Shown: piece after piece, positions 36,301 through 46,982 of the stretch
Numbering within the stretch: position 1 is the first letter of the stretch
Layout: every line of letters begins with the position of its first letter
Origin: Angiostrongylus vasorum
Lineage: Eukaryota; Nematoda; Chromadorea; Rhabditida; Metastrongylidae
Direction of reading: 5' to 3'
Assembly: GCA_018806985.1 (NCBI GenBank)
Contig: JADANN010000108.1
Location: 2,914,001 to 2,978,000, forward strand
DNA length: 64,000 bases
Made by a program: the position numbers and the translations under genes
The notes under the pieces: model-generated
Told to the model about the DNA's origin: nothing
The model's input: only the letters and a program-made list of their open reading frames with translations
The model's database searches: none

Positions 36301-39237
36301 TCAAGTGCTATCGATAACACTAACCGAGCCCTTTGCTTTGACTTTCTGTCAGTCAGTTTTATGCTATATAAATGCTATCATCAATCACCCGTTAAAGGAT
36401 TCTCAACATTCTTGTTGTTGTAATTCACATCGCATCTTGTCATGAGAAAAAATTAGCAGCAAATAAAAGTCAAGGCATTGTGAATGCAGTGTTTTCTAAG
36501 GGATAGAACAAAATGTAACAGATAGATATGGCCTGGAAAGTGTACCGAGTGGAGTTACTTCATTCGATCGGAGCTCCACTTCATTGGTTTCGACTCAATG
36601 CAGTTACGAAGACGCGTATCGCAAGAATAGAATACCGCCTACGAACGATTAGTACCATTCCAGCTCTGGAGAAGGATAACGAGCCGGGAACTATGCTACA
36701 GTAATGAGAAATAACAATCTCATCTAAGCTTATCATTGTTGGGAAATGTTAAAGAAATCAGTCTGCTTTCCCAATGTTCAGTATGAGGGATAGACATTGC
36801 ACATTCCTTGGCACATCGCTTTTATGACGTTCACAAGAATATTAGCCTTTGTAGCTGCCACGCGAGACTTCTGTGGGTAGGTCACTGAATCGAACGCCTT
36901 AAGAAACTTAGTTATAATTTTTTATGACTGTAGCTACAAGAATAACAGTACAATAACAGCGAAGCGAAGTATGCGAGGCGGATTGGAAGGGGAACTGGTT
37001 GACGAATTGAACAAATTGAACGAACTGAACGAAGTAGACGAACTGGACGAACACTCTCCCAAGCTAACTGCTAGGCTGCTTATATTACTTTTGTAATGGG
37101 TGGGGCTTCGACAGAGGGAACTAGAGATGGTGCTTAGAGAGAGGTTCTAGAAGTTTCTCTACGTCGGAACCACTTATAGAGAAGATAGGAACTATTTGCG
37201 GAATAGTTCCTAAACGGGCTAGCTTTATGAGGAATAGTTCCTATACGGGGTACCTTCAGGGGGAATAGTTCCTATACAGCGTAGCTTTTGAAGAATAGTT
37301 CCCAACGGGGTAGCTTTATGGGGAATAGTTCCTATGCAGGGTGTCTATTTTTGCTTGAAAATCCCAAAACGCATCCTTCGACCAATTGAAGAATCCGAGT
37401 CTATGCATAAAATGTGGAGTTTTGTGACAAACCACGTGCATGAATTTTTCTTCTTTCTGGGATTTAATGTAATCGTTGCCGTTTAGTGCCTCACTCATCT
37501 GGAGGAAAAGAAGAGAAGAGAACCGAAAAAGCGTCGCAGGTGCGCCGAAAATTTGGTTGACGTTGCATCCGCATGCGACCTTTTTTTTGTTATAATATGC
37601 AATGGTTTTTAAATAAATGTTTCCAGGAAGCAGAAGAATTCTGTGAATACTTTTGGAACTACAGTGGTTCGCTTTGATATTGTGTGTTTCTTTGAAAGGT
37701 CAATAATTTGTGATTAGTAGAGAAGTTTCAGGATATATCCAAGCTTCCCATTGGCACGGTGATTACCGCGGTTAGTTATTTTCTTCTTGATAATTAAACT
37801 TGACACAGAGGAAATATTTCTGATGTCCCACATAAAATAAAAGGCATTAAGCTCTTGGCGTTCATCAATCCCCTGAGGGACGCGCCATGCCTTCGACGAC
37901 TTCATCAAGCATCGTTTGGAGGTGATTGAATGCAAATCTCGCCTTTACAATGACTCACGGTGGCCTACCGATGAATCGAGCCAGTGCTGCTATCCTCTCA
38001 GACAAGTCGAGTACCAATTTGTCGACCCCGGAGGGATGGAAGGCTTGGTGGGCCATGGGCGCGATGATCGATTCTACGTGCGTGTTGCAGGGCGCCTCCA
38101 ACCACTGCAGCACACGGGCCCTTTTTACTGTTCCATATATGAGTATAAATATGCAGCAAGTAAAAAATATTTCATCATGTATATATATATATATATATAT
38201 ATATGATGAAATAGAGCAAGTTATCTGAGATCTACATAGTTTCTGCAATTGTGCACGCTGTGCAGATGATTCTTGTTGATGTGCAACAGAAAGATCTGAG
38301 GTTGTCGTTAGTTACTGTTTCTCTGCTCTTGCATCACTGACGTCAATGACAGGCGGTATTTTAGGAACGAAGTACAACATACAAATTCAGGGGGTAACGT
38401 GCAACCAGGTAGGATGATCATAGGATCTGGAGAAGAGACAATGGCCGATTCGGTGAGTCGCGACTTTCGCTCTCATCTCTCGTATTGGCAAATTTCATAG
38501 CGTTGAGTTTTTAGAGTATAGAAGCGGGATTTCGGTTATTGTTTAGACAGCACACTATACTTAAGTGTACAGCTGAATTCCGCTCCCATGCCACACTGGC
38601 TGTGATCAGTATTAAATTCTAGGTGACAGTACAAGCTCCAAACAAAGAGGCCTCCAAACGTGACTCAAAACTTGTGGTAAGGACTTCACAAGTACGTCTA
38701 AAGAAGGAGCCACAAACGAGATGAGTTTCAGCGACATGTAATGATTGATGCTGTGAGACAGAAGCAGAACGGACATGCTGCAGTACCAAAGGCGAAGGAG
38801 CAGAAGGTAGTACCAGAGACAGAAAAGCAGCGGCTCTCCGGAGCCACCCAATCTTCATCGTCTCGTAGCGTGAATCAAAAAGAGGTGCCACTTTGTACTA
38901 CCAAGCCGGTCACACCTATGTCACAAACGGCTGATCAGATTCCTCGCCTCCCTATGCAAGGAACAAGTCAGGATTCTATTCAATTCAACGGCATTCGTAA
39001 GGTGAGCAATCCAAAGAGTGTTTTGGTCATCTGCACCACCATCACTGGACCACTCCAAAGGCGATAGCTCAGTGCATACCAGTTGCGCTACAGATCGATT
39101 GATTCAACTCGCTCATAGGAATGTCAGTACTGAGAGCTTTGAAACCTGTTCATATAATAGTTTAGCATTAGCAGATCTTTTGCAAGCAGAAAGCGTTTTG
39201 ATCTTCTTCTCAGCTCGAAAGTTTCGAATCGGACTAA
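33337..39237 (+). CDS. Multi-pass (about 4 TM) membrane protein, nematode family, copy 2
   Basis: Exons: 33337-33474 (ATG), 33636-33684, 35411-35534, 35586-35688, 35748-35819, 37732-37770, 38353-38452, 38623-38676, 38732-39001 and probably 39214-39237 (stop). Helices are read from TMCVLLVAVVAVLAYY, IVLLFFCFFVVLFE, LVLTFLAAFFLNIIQLAYYL and VVVFLALFHLTSFAVAL; the last 150 residues are hydrophilic and Gln/Ser/Lys-rich, presumably cytosolic. Matches to copy 1 include ETESAFYTTQL/DTESTFYSTQL, AYYLLFDK/IYYLLFDK, DISKLPIGT/DITKLPEGT and VQPGRMIIGSG/VENGVFVGTG. The tail from 38732 has no counterpart in copy 1. Exon 38353-38452 is 100 nt, one more than phase allows, next to a TTTT run. A further exon between 35819 and 37732 (GAAGCAGAAGAATTC at about 37627) is possible. 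Function unknown. Confidence 0.75.
33868..34128 (-). repeat. SINE family A in intron 2 of copy 2
   Basis: Reversed body CATTCGACTTCAGTAAGCATC, GTGCTGCTATCCTCC, GGAAGGCTTGGTGGGCCATGG and the tRNA-like end ACTACGCCACTCGTGC. Confidence 0.9.
34410..34795 (+). repeat. Interspersed repeat family C, near full length
   Basis: TCTCCCAACGGTTTACC, CATCGTGGCTGGAGGTGTTGC, GGGGGGATTCGTCCCCCGG, AAATCTCCCTCTGATCC and AAGCAAATCTCCGAAAAAATG. Best pair with 19425-19800. It lies in an intron of the membrane-protein gene. Confidence 0.85.
35105..35375 (-). repeat. SINE family A, diverged
   Basis: AAAGATAAAGCGTTCTGCGTTG, CGCATTCAACTCTATCAGGCG, GAATGCATATTTGTGCTTTAC and a tRNA-like end ACCACTGCGCTGTAGG are recognisable in family order; the middle has drifted. 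Confidence 0.65.
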
Positions 39238-40914
39238 GCAACGTGCTACTATTCAGATGGAACCGATTAAATCTCCACTATCGTATATCAGCTCCAAATC
39301 GGAATCGATGCGACAGAAGAAAGCTCAATGATGTCATCGTTGTTGCGGTTCCTGTGTTAGTGCTGATGTTGCCTCGAAGATGTTCAATGTCTTTTCTACT
39401 AAGATTCTGTTTTCGCCGCCGCTCCTTTTTAAACTTACGGTTATACGGAGCAGGACGCGACGTTCGATTCCTGGCACCTTTGTCGAAGTCACCGCTCCAT
39501 TTTTGTTTTCAGATATCATTTGATGGATTGCTTTTTCGACACATTTATGGGTGTCTCACAATATTTGGAGTTAATGCTATGATTTTTGTGCATTTATTTG
39601 GTTGGACAAATAAAGATGAACCTCATTGTTCAGATATTTGTTCTCCAGATCAGATCGAGAATTTATCCAAAACGCTTCAGGATAGTTAGTGATTTCTTCT
39701 ATAATGCTGAGATATTTGCAGAACGTTACTTGAGAACGCGTTACTCCCCGGAAAGGACAGTAGCGCGTTCGTTGCCCACCGCAGACACCTGCGGTCCGGA
39801 GTTTTGCAAATATCTCAGCATCATAGAAGTTATATTTCGCAACATAAAAGAATAGGCAGTAAATAAAAAAGTTAAAATTAGCGATTTCGTTCCCGAAAAG
39901 AAAATCCAGCAAAGATGGGCTCTTTTTTTTTCGAAAACAATGCAATCAGTATAATCCTGGAATTTCGACTAGTTTGACTTAATAGGTGAGCAGATGGAAT
40001 CATTCAGTGATCGACTGGATTCACCGCAATAATTTGTGAAGAATGATTTTGTCTAGTAGACGCTAGCGAGGCCAGCAAACTCAGTACGATAGACATTTTA
40101 TCGTTCCCGAAGCAACCACAGAGGGATCTTGTCTTTTTCCCAACTTTGTGGGACCTACAACACATGAGCCGAAATCCGATTACAGATTGTTTGATTAAGT
40201 AGAAAATCAACAATTAGACCTGAATAACACAGAACGGATTTCCCTAACCATCAAATTGCGGCATAAAGAGGATCCATCGTGATGCTGCGATATTTTTTCA
40301 ATGTTCTGAAAGGGGACCGGTTGTTATATATATTGCTGCTGTTGCGGCGTTGAGCTTCCAACTTTATATGAATACCAAGTCGTTGTGAATATTAGTCCTT
40401 GTAGCTGCCACGCGGGTCTTTTGAGTGTAAGTCGCTGAGTCGAACGCTGGTTACAATTTTTATGATAATAGTAGCAATAACAACAATAACAGTGGAGCGA
40501 AGTATATGGACGAGTTAGGCGATACGAAGGCACTGGATGGACAGTGAACGAACACTGCGAACACTTGAAGACGAATGGCCATGGGCTGTCTGCGTTCTGT
40601 AGTGGGTGGAGCTTTGCCCGATGGAACTAAAGACAACGCCTAGAGAGAGGTTCTAAAGGTTTTTTCTACTAGCACAATATGATAGAGCTACATGCGAGAG
40701 GGCGCAGCTGCTCGTTCGGAAACTCTTTGAGACGGCAGATGCTGGAAAGTATATTCAGCTGACTGCTGCTGATTCAGTGCCCGAACTGTCGGACAAAGAA
40801 GAGCAGTTTATTGAAAGAAGTTATAGAATCCCTTTCCAGCCACCTGCGAGGCAACTGCATGGGATAGTGGCTAAGAGGCAATTCAGAGAAGATGCGGAGA
40901 TAGATTTAACATAG
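36528..40914 (+). CDS. Possible two-exon gene, 133 aa, unrecognised
   Basis: Exon 1 (36528-36700) starts MAWKVYRVELLHSIGAPLHW two bases after ACAGATAG, a plausible trans-splice acceptor. It runs open for 57 codons and can leave by the donor GTAATG in phase 2. Exon 2 (40686-40914) accepts that phase after ATATGATAG and is open to a stop: ERAQLLVRKLFETADAG, VPELSDKEEQFIERSYRIPF, QLHGIVAKRQFREDAEIDLT. Both pieces read like soluble basic protein, and phase agreement supports joining them. Against it, the intron (4.0 kb) would contain several exons of the membrane-protein gene on the same strand, so the genes would interleave. Each exon may belong elsewhere. No family recognised. Confidence 0.35.
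36835..37165 (+). repeat. Interspersed repeat family D, copy 1
   Basis: It shares TAGCTGCCACGCG, CACTGAATCGAACGC, AATAACAG-AGCGAAGTAT, GTGGGTGGGGCTTCG-like and AGAGAGAGGTTCTA segments in order with 40382-40670. The short GAACT(G)GACGAA unit is repeated several times at 36985-37055. Confidence 0.8.
37180..37345 (+). repeat. Minisatellite, about 36-38 nt unit
   Basis: Four to five imperfect copies of GGAATAGTTCCTATACGGGG plus GTAGCTTTATG. Each unit has a small self-complementary core (GGAATAGTTCC). It follows repeat family D directly. Confidence 0.85.
37841..38120 (-). repeat. SINE family A, full length
   Basis: Reversed tail TAAGCTCTTGGCGTTCATCA, body GTGCTGCTATCCTCTCAGAC, tRNA-like end CACTGCAGCACACGGGCCC. 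It lies between two exons of membrane-protein copy 2. Confidence 0.9.
38168..38213. repeat. (TA)n with inverted flanks
   Basis: A TATATA tract of about 26 nt is bracketed by ATTTCATCAT on the left and ATGATGAAAT on the right, a perfect inverted repeat, so the whole can form a cruciform or hairpin. Confidence 0.85.
39705..39885 (+). repeat. Family B element with inverted ends, short
   Basis: Starts ATGCTGAGATATTTGCAGAAC and ends TTTTGCAAATATCTCAGCATC, with CGCGTTACTCCCCGGAAAGG and GCGCGTTCGTTGCCCACC between. It is an internally deleted copy that keeps both ends. Confidence 0.85.
40382..40670 (+). repeat. Interspersed repeat family D, copy 2
   Basis: TTGTAGCTGCCACGCGGG, CGCTGAGTCGAACGC, CAATAACAGTGGAGCGAAGT and CTAGAGAGAGGTTCTAAAG in the same order as at 36835. 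It ends just before the possible exon at 40686. Confidence 0.8.
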
Positions 40915-41063
40915 TTACAGGTGAACAAGAAACATACACTAATATAGAAAATAGGAACTATTTGATGAATACTTCCTATAGTTGCATTCATCACCTTACA
41001 CGAGGCTTACATGGGCTTTTTCCATTGATTCGTTAACGCGAGGTTGCCACAAATAGTTTATTC

Positions 41064-41100
41064 GGCCGACCTTTCAGTGCACTTGCCTTCTTCAGAACGG
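41064..41100 (-). ncRNA. Degenerate hammerhead-like motif
   Basis: On the minus strand CTGAAGA is followed by AGGCAAGTGCACT, GAAA and GGTC, then GGCC. The core is intact but stem II and stem I are weak. Downstream GCAACCTCGCG resembles the flank of the other copies. Confidence 0.45.
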
Positions 41101-42089
41101 CGGTGAATCGAGACGAGTTTGCGACGTAGTTCTTTATAATCGTCAGGTCAAGTTGAACCCATTTGAGTGGAGAACTACACGAGTATATATGTACAGATAC
41201 GCATCACGTCTTTGAGTTGAAATCCCAGTGAACAATCCTGAGATGTAGATAACTTCTCGAGTAACGACACAGTAGGTTGTGCGGGTGTGCTTGTGACACA
41301 CGTCGGCCAGTCGAATTCACAACTTCGAACGGATGGTGCATTGATACTCGCAAGCTTCATCATGCTCGAAACAGACCACCACAAATGTCAGCATGAAGAA
41401 CAAAAAGACGGCAGAAGATGTACTGCTTTCAAAACGACTTCTAATAAGAAGCCAACAGAGAGTCAAATAAGTTATTTTGTTCAAATGAACTGTCCTTGAC
41501 GAGCTGTCACGAGATTATCAACGTGCATTCTAACCTTCACTGGTCAATGTTCTGGTGATCTCGTCTTCCCTCAGAGCTCTGTTGTATTGTTACTAGCCTT
41601 ATTCACAAACTTCAATATGTTAAAATTTATTTGCAAGCATCGACTACATGAACAGTTGGTTTCGAATGAGCTAAACTAGTTGCTTTCTCAGAGAACAATC
41701 CAACAAGGACTGTGAGAGAAATTAATGTGTTAAACCAATCCTTGAATTGCAAACTCGTATAAAAGCTAATCGCTCCCTCATTTGTTAACGGCTAGACAAA
41801 ACTTTACCTTCAGCAAAGCAGCAGCAGATTTCCGATGCTATTTTCATCTGCCCCCGTCACATACTTTTGCTTTGAACAACTGCGTTTCTACTCGTCATGG
41901 TGGTTTAACACCTCATCAAACGGCCGAATAACCCGCAAAAAAGTAGCAGTTATAATGTAACGCAGTAGGTACTTTCTTAAGAAGGGAAGTTGGCTCTTCA
42001 GCTTGCAAATTTGTGCTCCATCCAATTATTTCAGTACGAAAAACTTGCTAACTTCGCCATTATGACCTTAGATAACTATTACTTTTACA

Positions 42090-42315
42090 CGACCTGCCCT
42101 ATACATCTACTGTGCGGATCCCAGCACTTCTCGCACTCAATACGTTTCCTCGCGTGCATCATCCACGGAAGTCTTCCATCTTCTACGTGTGGTTTCGGCT
42201 ACTGCTTGAGGATTTTCATTTCATCTTGAGTGTCGTAGAATGCTCGTCGAGTCGATTCTCCCTGCAGTCCTGAGAGAGTCGAGGTAGAGCGTTCTCAAAT
42301 GGATTGCAAAGAGCG
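42090..42315. repeat. Repeat family F, single unit
   Basis: TCTACTGTGCGGATCCCAGCAC and GTCGTAGAATGCTCGTCGAG match 23690-23880 in order. The 60-nt unit is present once here. Confidence 0.75.
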
Positions 42316-42324
42316 GTTTTTTCC

Positions 42325-42435
42325 GAACAAATCTGGTACCAGTTTCCCGACCCCGTAGGAATGAGAGGCTTGGTGAGCCCGAACTGGGATCAAACCTGCA
42401 CTGTGCTCGTGATGATCGGTATCACTACCACTGTA
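42325..42435 (-). repeat. tRNA-like SINE fragment
   Basis: AAATCTGGTACCAGTTTCCCGACCCC and GAGAGGCTTGGTGAGCC match the middle of reversed family A. The B-box-like end ACTGGGATCAAACCTGC is tRNA-like but differs from family A. Confidence 0.55.
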
Positions 42436-42549
42436 TAACTAACTTATTATTTCTGATGAGCCTTCCCTCAGACAGGAATGGTTATCGCGCGCCATTATTG
42501 GGCTTGTGATGAACTTCAGGGCGCTCGAGAAGCAATCAGACAGCAACTT

Positions 42550-43035
42550 CAACGAAGCTAAGATATTTGCAAAACTCTGGACCGCAGGTGCCTATGGTGG
42601 GGAACGAACGCGCTATTGTCCTTTCCGAGGAGTAACGCGTTCACCACCACACATGCAGGTCCTTCGTTTCGCCTGTCTCTCAGCTAGTTCTATCGATCTT
42701 TGCCATCAGCAATCACCCGTCAACGGGATTGATCTGGGGAGCCCAAATCGGCATTGAACCCAGTTAAGCTGAGGCTATAGTTATAATCACAATCTTATCC
42801 CGTTGACGGGTGATTGCTGATGGCAAAAGATCGATAGAACTAGTTGAGAGACAGGCGAAACGAAGGACCCGCATGGTGTGGTGGTGAACGCGTTACTCCT
42901 CGGAAAGGACAATAGCGCGTTCGTTCCCCACCATAGGCGCCTGCGGTCCAGAGTTTTGCAAATATCTCAGCTTCGTTGAAGTTATATTTCGCAATATACC
43001 CCTGCCATTAAAAAGAGTAGGCAGTAAAATAAAAA
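42550..43035. repeat. Inverted dimer of family B (long palindrome)
   Basis: The left arm, from GCTAAGATATTTGCAAAACTC (about 42560) to TCAACGGGATTGATCTGGGG (42740), is repeated as its reverse complement from CCCGTTGACGGGTGATTGC (42798) to TTTTGCAAATATCTCAGCTTC (42974). The arms are about 180 nt and nearly identical, separated by about 60 nt. Transcription would give a long double-stranded hairpin. Confidence 0.9.
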
Positions 43036-45038
43036 GGTTAAAATCAGAAAGCATATTCATGGGACAAGGAAGGGAATAACTATTGTTGACATTCGGTTGG
43101 AATTAGTGCAGCTTTGAAGAAGGCGAAGACACAAGACAGAACCCACGAAAGTGGTTTCTTATTAGCGCAGCAAAACATTGACTGTTCATGTCGATGTTGA
43201 ATAAAAGCCGGTTTCATAAATTACCATGACTTTTGATTTAAAAAATTGCTGTGGATCGTAGACGTAGTGACAAAGTGCTTCGGCCAGCACATATGGGCGA
43301 CAGTATGAATAACGTGTGACTCACACGCATGCTGGAATTTCAGGCGGTTGGGTCATATATAAGTTTTGTGATGCGTATCGAAGAGAAATTATGCGCTGTC
43401 CTTCGCTGAAGTTTCCAAAACATAAAAAAATGTTGTCAAGCATCTATAAGTAGATGGGAATCATTGTAGCTTGTCATAAGCGACGGTCTTGCGGATGCTT
43501 CAAATTTCGTTACTGCAACAGTAGGCACGAGGTTATAACCTTGTAATGAACGGTCACAGTATAAAAAGTGACCTCATCGATATGGGATCGCTGGAGACCT
43601 TCATACTAACTGACCTTCATTACCGTCACGTTTGTTCTACAGTACTTTGAACGCGTTTCTATTTATTTCTTTTATTTCTTTATAGCTGTGTTTTAAGTCA
43701 ACGACGCTTCCACAGATAAGCGTGGTAACATTATTTCACGTTTCGTGAGCACGCAACTGGTGGTCTGCGATCTCTTGCTGGTAGGGGCCGACAGCCGGAC
43801 TCCGTCGCCGCCTCTTTGCCACCTGCGGACGAATCGCCGTGCTTTCGTTTGTTGTAGACAATATCAATGTTTAATCAGTGCTGACGTGTCCTGATAGGCG
43901 TTTTTTTCTATCACTCAGACTTTTGTTGACTTTAGGTTTCACTCTGTTTCGCTGGGACACCCGCTCAAACTAGCACATGCTTAGGTTTTCGACTTTGCGC
44001 TAGAACATTCCTCTTGCTGAAAACTTTAGAAGCATAACATTCTTTTCAACAAGATACAAGATCTCGTGCTTTTCTACTTTTCTTTTGCATCGTCTGTTTT
44101 TTGTCTAGAATGTCATCAATCATCTCATATCACAACATTTAGTGCTTTCCATGTGACTTATATCGCCAGTTCTTCTGCCATCTGAGAGCGTACGTTTCCA
44201 GAATACTAGTTTATAACAACCAATGTAAAGTTACTCACAAGTATATGTCAGATGAAAACAAGCAGTAATGAGCATTTTGTCTGACCAGGCCTGAAAGTAA
44301 TGCTACTAGTTCCAGGATGGTCAGACCAATTTTAGACCACCTTCTCCTGAAAAAGCTGTACGCTTTGGTTTTCCCCTAAATTAAAGTACTGGGATTAATT
44401 AAGTATGGAAATAATTAGGCGCACGTAGAATTTTGTGCATCCATAGTGCTAACATAACGAGACCATACGAGCACGTACATATCTATACCTTATATTCGAA
44501 CACTGAGAATTGTCAGAAGTTCGTCCTGGAGTGCCCTATTCCCTGTCTTCCAAACCCTTACTGTGTTTCTTAAGCAGCTGATCTAATTTCCGTCTCCATG
44601 AAATTTCGTTATTGTTGATCGGTCAGTGGGAAGCAGCAGAGTCATCTGTCACATTAAAGGCTTTTCGTGGCTTCTGTTTTTAGCGCCATGAAACAAAACA
44701 GTGACGACATTCGTTCATCGGCTGCCTTACAAATTCCCATCCATTCAATTAGAGGACGATCTGGAGGATTGTCGAAGATTGCAACATATCATTTGTAGTC
44801 GTGAGCTCATGCTTTTCATCAGCTTCTGGAATTTTTTTCCTCTTCCACAGCAGTTCACTGGCTGTTCGATAGCTCTCGTTTTCGGAATTCGGCGATTCCG
44901 TCATTACATCGTATTCCGACAAGCAATCAATGCTTTCGCGATAGATGCTCCAGTGATACTTAGAAGGCTGACGATTTTGACTAGTGACGTAAGCGCTCAC
45001 GTTTTGCGTGCATAATTCATATCGGAGAGAACGGTCGA

Positions 45039-45197
45039 ATGGCTTTCAAACGTACATTATTGCATCTACCGCCAACGGCCCTAGTCCACGTGACGGAGAG
45101 CATCCATCTCAATGAGCCGCCATTCCCGTCGTCGCAATCTCTGCAACAGGTACAGTTGCACGTTCTCGAGATCTCCAAAAATATGCAGAACTCTTAA
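45039..45197 (+). CDS. Possible first exon or small ORF, unrecognised
   Basis: ATG at 45039 opens MAFKRTLLHLPPTALVHVTE and then NEPPFPSSQSLQQ. A donor (CAG|GTACAG) follows at 45149; without splicing the frame stops at 45197 (52 aa). No downstream exon was identified and no family recognised. Confidence 0.2.
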   Translation: MAFKRTLLHLPPTALVHVTESIHLNEPPFPSSQSLQQVQLHVLEISKNMQNS

Positions 45198-45479
45198 CCT
45201 TGTTTAGTTCAAGGCGAACCATGCCCGTTAATCTGTGGGGACTCTTTTTTCATTGTCACTGCTGTATTTGAAGTGAATGTCACTTGGTCTTTCCCCGTAT
45301 AGTTCCTGAAAGAAAAAGCATTAGTGATTTGTTCTGCGCTAAATACCTTCCTGCAATGGTGATTTTTTTACGTAATAATGGTACAAGATTTCTTCCATGT
45401 CTTTACACTACTCTATATACATATATTTTTCAGTTTACAAACTTACTTACTTACCTGGACGGCTCATCTTCACGAGTTA

Positions 45480-45760
45480 TCCAGACCCCCAGCACATTTT
45501 CCGTTCGTTTCTTTGCTTTGCATTGGTCCTCCATCGTTATCATTTGACTCGAGCACGATGCCAAGTGCCAGTCCCATACCGTGGTCTGTAAGACATCATC
45601 AGCTGCAAGTTTAGTTGTTTGACTTAATTACGAACACACTCGTCCAATGTGTAAGTGGTCGCCCAAGAGGACGCTTGCATCCTTGTGGAGTCCATTCTAC
45701 AGTCCTCTTCGTCCATCTATCCGCTGTTCTTCCCAATATGACCAGCCTATCTATTATTCG
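45480..45760. repeat. Interspersed repeat family E, copy 1
   Basis: ACATTTTCCGTTCGTTTCTTTGC, GGACGCTTGCATCC-TTGTGGAG, CCATTCTACAGTCCTCTTCG and TGTTCTTC match 60290-60560 in order. Confidence 0.65.
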
Positions 45761-46521
45761 CTATTGATGTGTAATTTCCCTAGTCTCGAAGGGAGACAAG
45801 CTTCGATGATCTGAGCTTCGCGCTCCTGCTAGACATTGTGCGTGGTGACTATATTTCCGAGCACATCGTTCAAGTGCACTGAGTAGTGCGCAGTATTCTT
45901 GATGTGGTTGAAGTATCAGCCCACGTTTTTGTTACATAAAAAGAGCGGTGCGAAGATTGTTGAATGGAAACGGTGAGCGCGGAATTTTCGGGTCTTTTAG
46001 TTGGCCGGTGGATTCGGACCTCTCAAGGACGATGTGAAAGCCGAATTCAATTTACTCTGAAGCAAGTTGTGAAAAACCTTGCATTCTCTGACATCCTGCT
46101 TTTGTCAAGGTTATAACTTCGCAGTTTCTGCTCTGCACTTCATTTATGATTTCCGACTTTCTCAAGACATCATTAACTCGACCGTCATGCGGCATTGTTT
46201 AACCACAGCAAAGTTTAGGGGCAATATGAAGTGTGCCAACCGCTGAGCTCTTGGTGAACTACCGATCTGTTTCCTTCGAGTTGAGAGTTTTGTTCCCGTC
46301 TCTCAGATACAAAAAAGATTAACCGTAGCCAAATCATTGCTCAGTCTGCAAAACATTAATATTATAGCAATCTTGGTAAGTTCAGAACCGACTGACGATC
46401 TGAGAGTAGGGTTTTAAAGAGCATCGAGCTAATGAAGAAAATCAAGAACGCTTGAGTCCAAATCGAAATGGATTTCCTTGATAATTCTCTTCGATAAGCA
46501 AACACGAGGTTGACATTAATA

Positions 46522-46795
46522 AAGGAAAACGCTCTCGGCGTTGATCAATTCTTAAGGGATGTGCCGTGCATTAGACTTTATTAAGCGTCGCATGGAGGTG
46601 ATTGAATGCATATTTGGCCTTTACAATGACTCGCGGTGGCCTACCGATGTATCGAGCCAGTGCTGCTATCCTCCCAGACAAGTCTGGTACTAATTTGGCG
46701 ACTCGGAGGGATGGAAGGCTTGATGGGCCATGGGTGCGGCGATCGATTCCACGTGTGTGTTGCAGGCCGCCTCCGAGCACTACTGCCAAAAGCGA
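46522..46795 (-). repeat. SINE family A, full length
   Basis: Reversed tail AAACGCTCTCGGCGTTGATCA, body TGCTGCTATCCTCCCAGACA, B-box-like GATCGATTCCACGTGTG. It directly abuts the hammerhead pair that follows. Confidence 0.9.
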
Positions 46796-46827
46796 GGTTG
46801 ATATTACAGAATTTATTAGCATACAAT

Positions 46828-46863
46828 ATCTGACGTTCCCGCGGTTTCGCCTTCTTCAGAGAC
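46828..46863 (-). ncRNA. Hammerhead-like motif, minus strand of an inverted pair
   Basis: Minus strand: GTCT, core CTGAAGA, stem II GGCGAAACCGC, then GGAACGTC and AGAT. GTCT and AGAT can form stem I with one G-U pair. GAAA is GGAA here, so activity is doubtful. Confidence 0.55.
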
Positions 46864-46946
46864 GTTTTATTCGTAGTCCTCACCCATGTATTACTCTGTG
46901 CGGCTGCTCTCCATCAATTAATTGGAGCACTTACAACGAATAAAAC

Positions 46947-46982
46947 GGTTCTGAAGGAGGCGAAACCGCCGAAACGTCGGCA
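46947..46982 (+). ncRNA. Hammerhead-like motif, plus strand of an inverted pair
   Basis: CTGAAGG (last core base changed from A), stem II GGCG-AAAC-CGCC, GAAA, CGTC. Flanks CGAATAAAACG and AGTTGTGTGCTAATAAA are the inverse of those around the minus motif 85 nt upstream. Confidence 0.55.

Noticed and set aside
39018..39689. 223-codon plus-strand ORF, longest in the window
   Set aside because: The frame runs across the donor after GIRK and the last acceptor of the membrane-protein gene and into the family-B repeat. Its residues have no motif; I treat it as chance.
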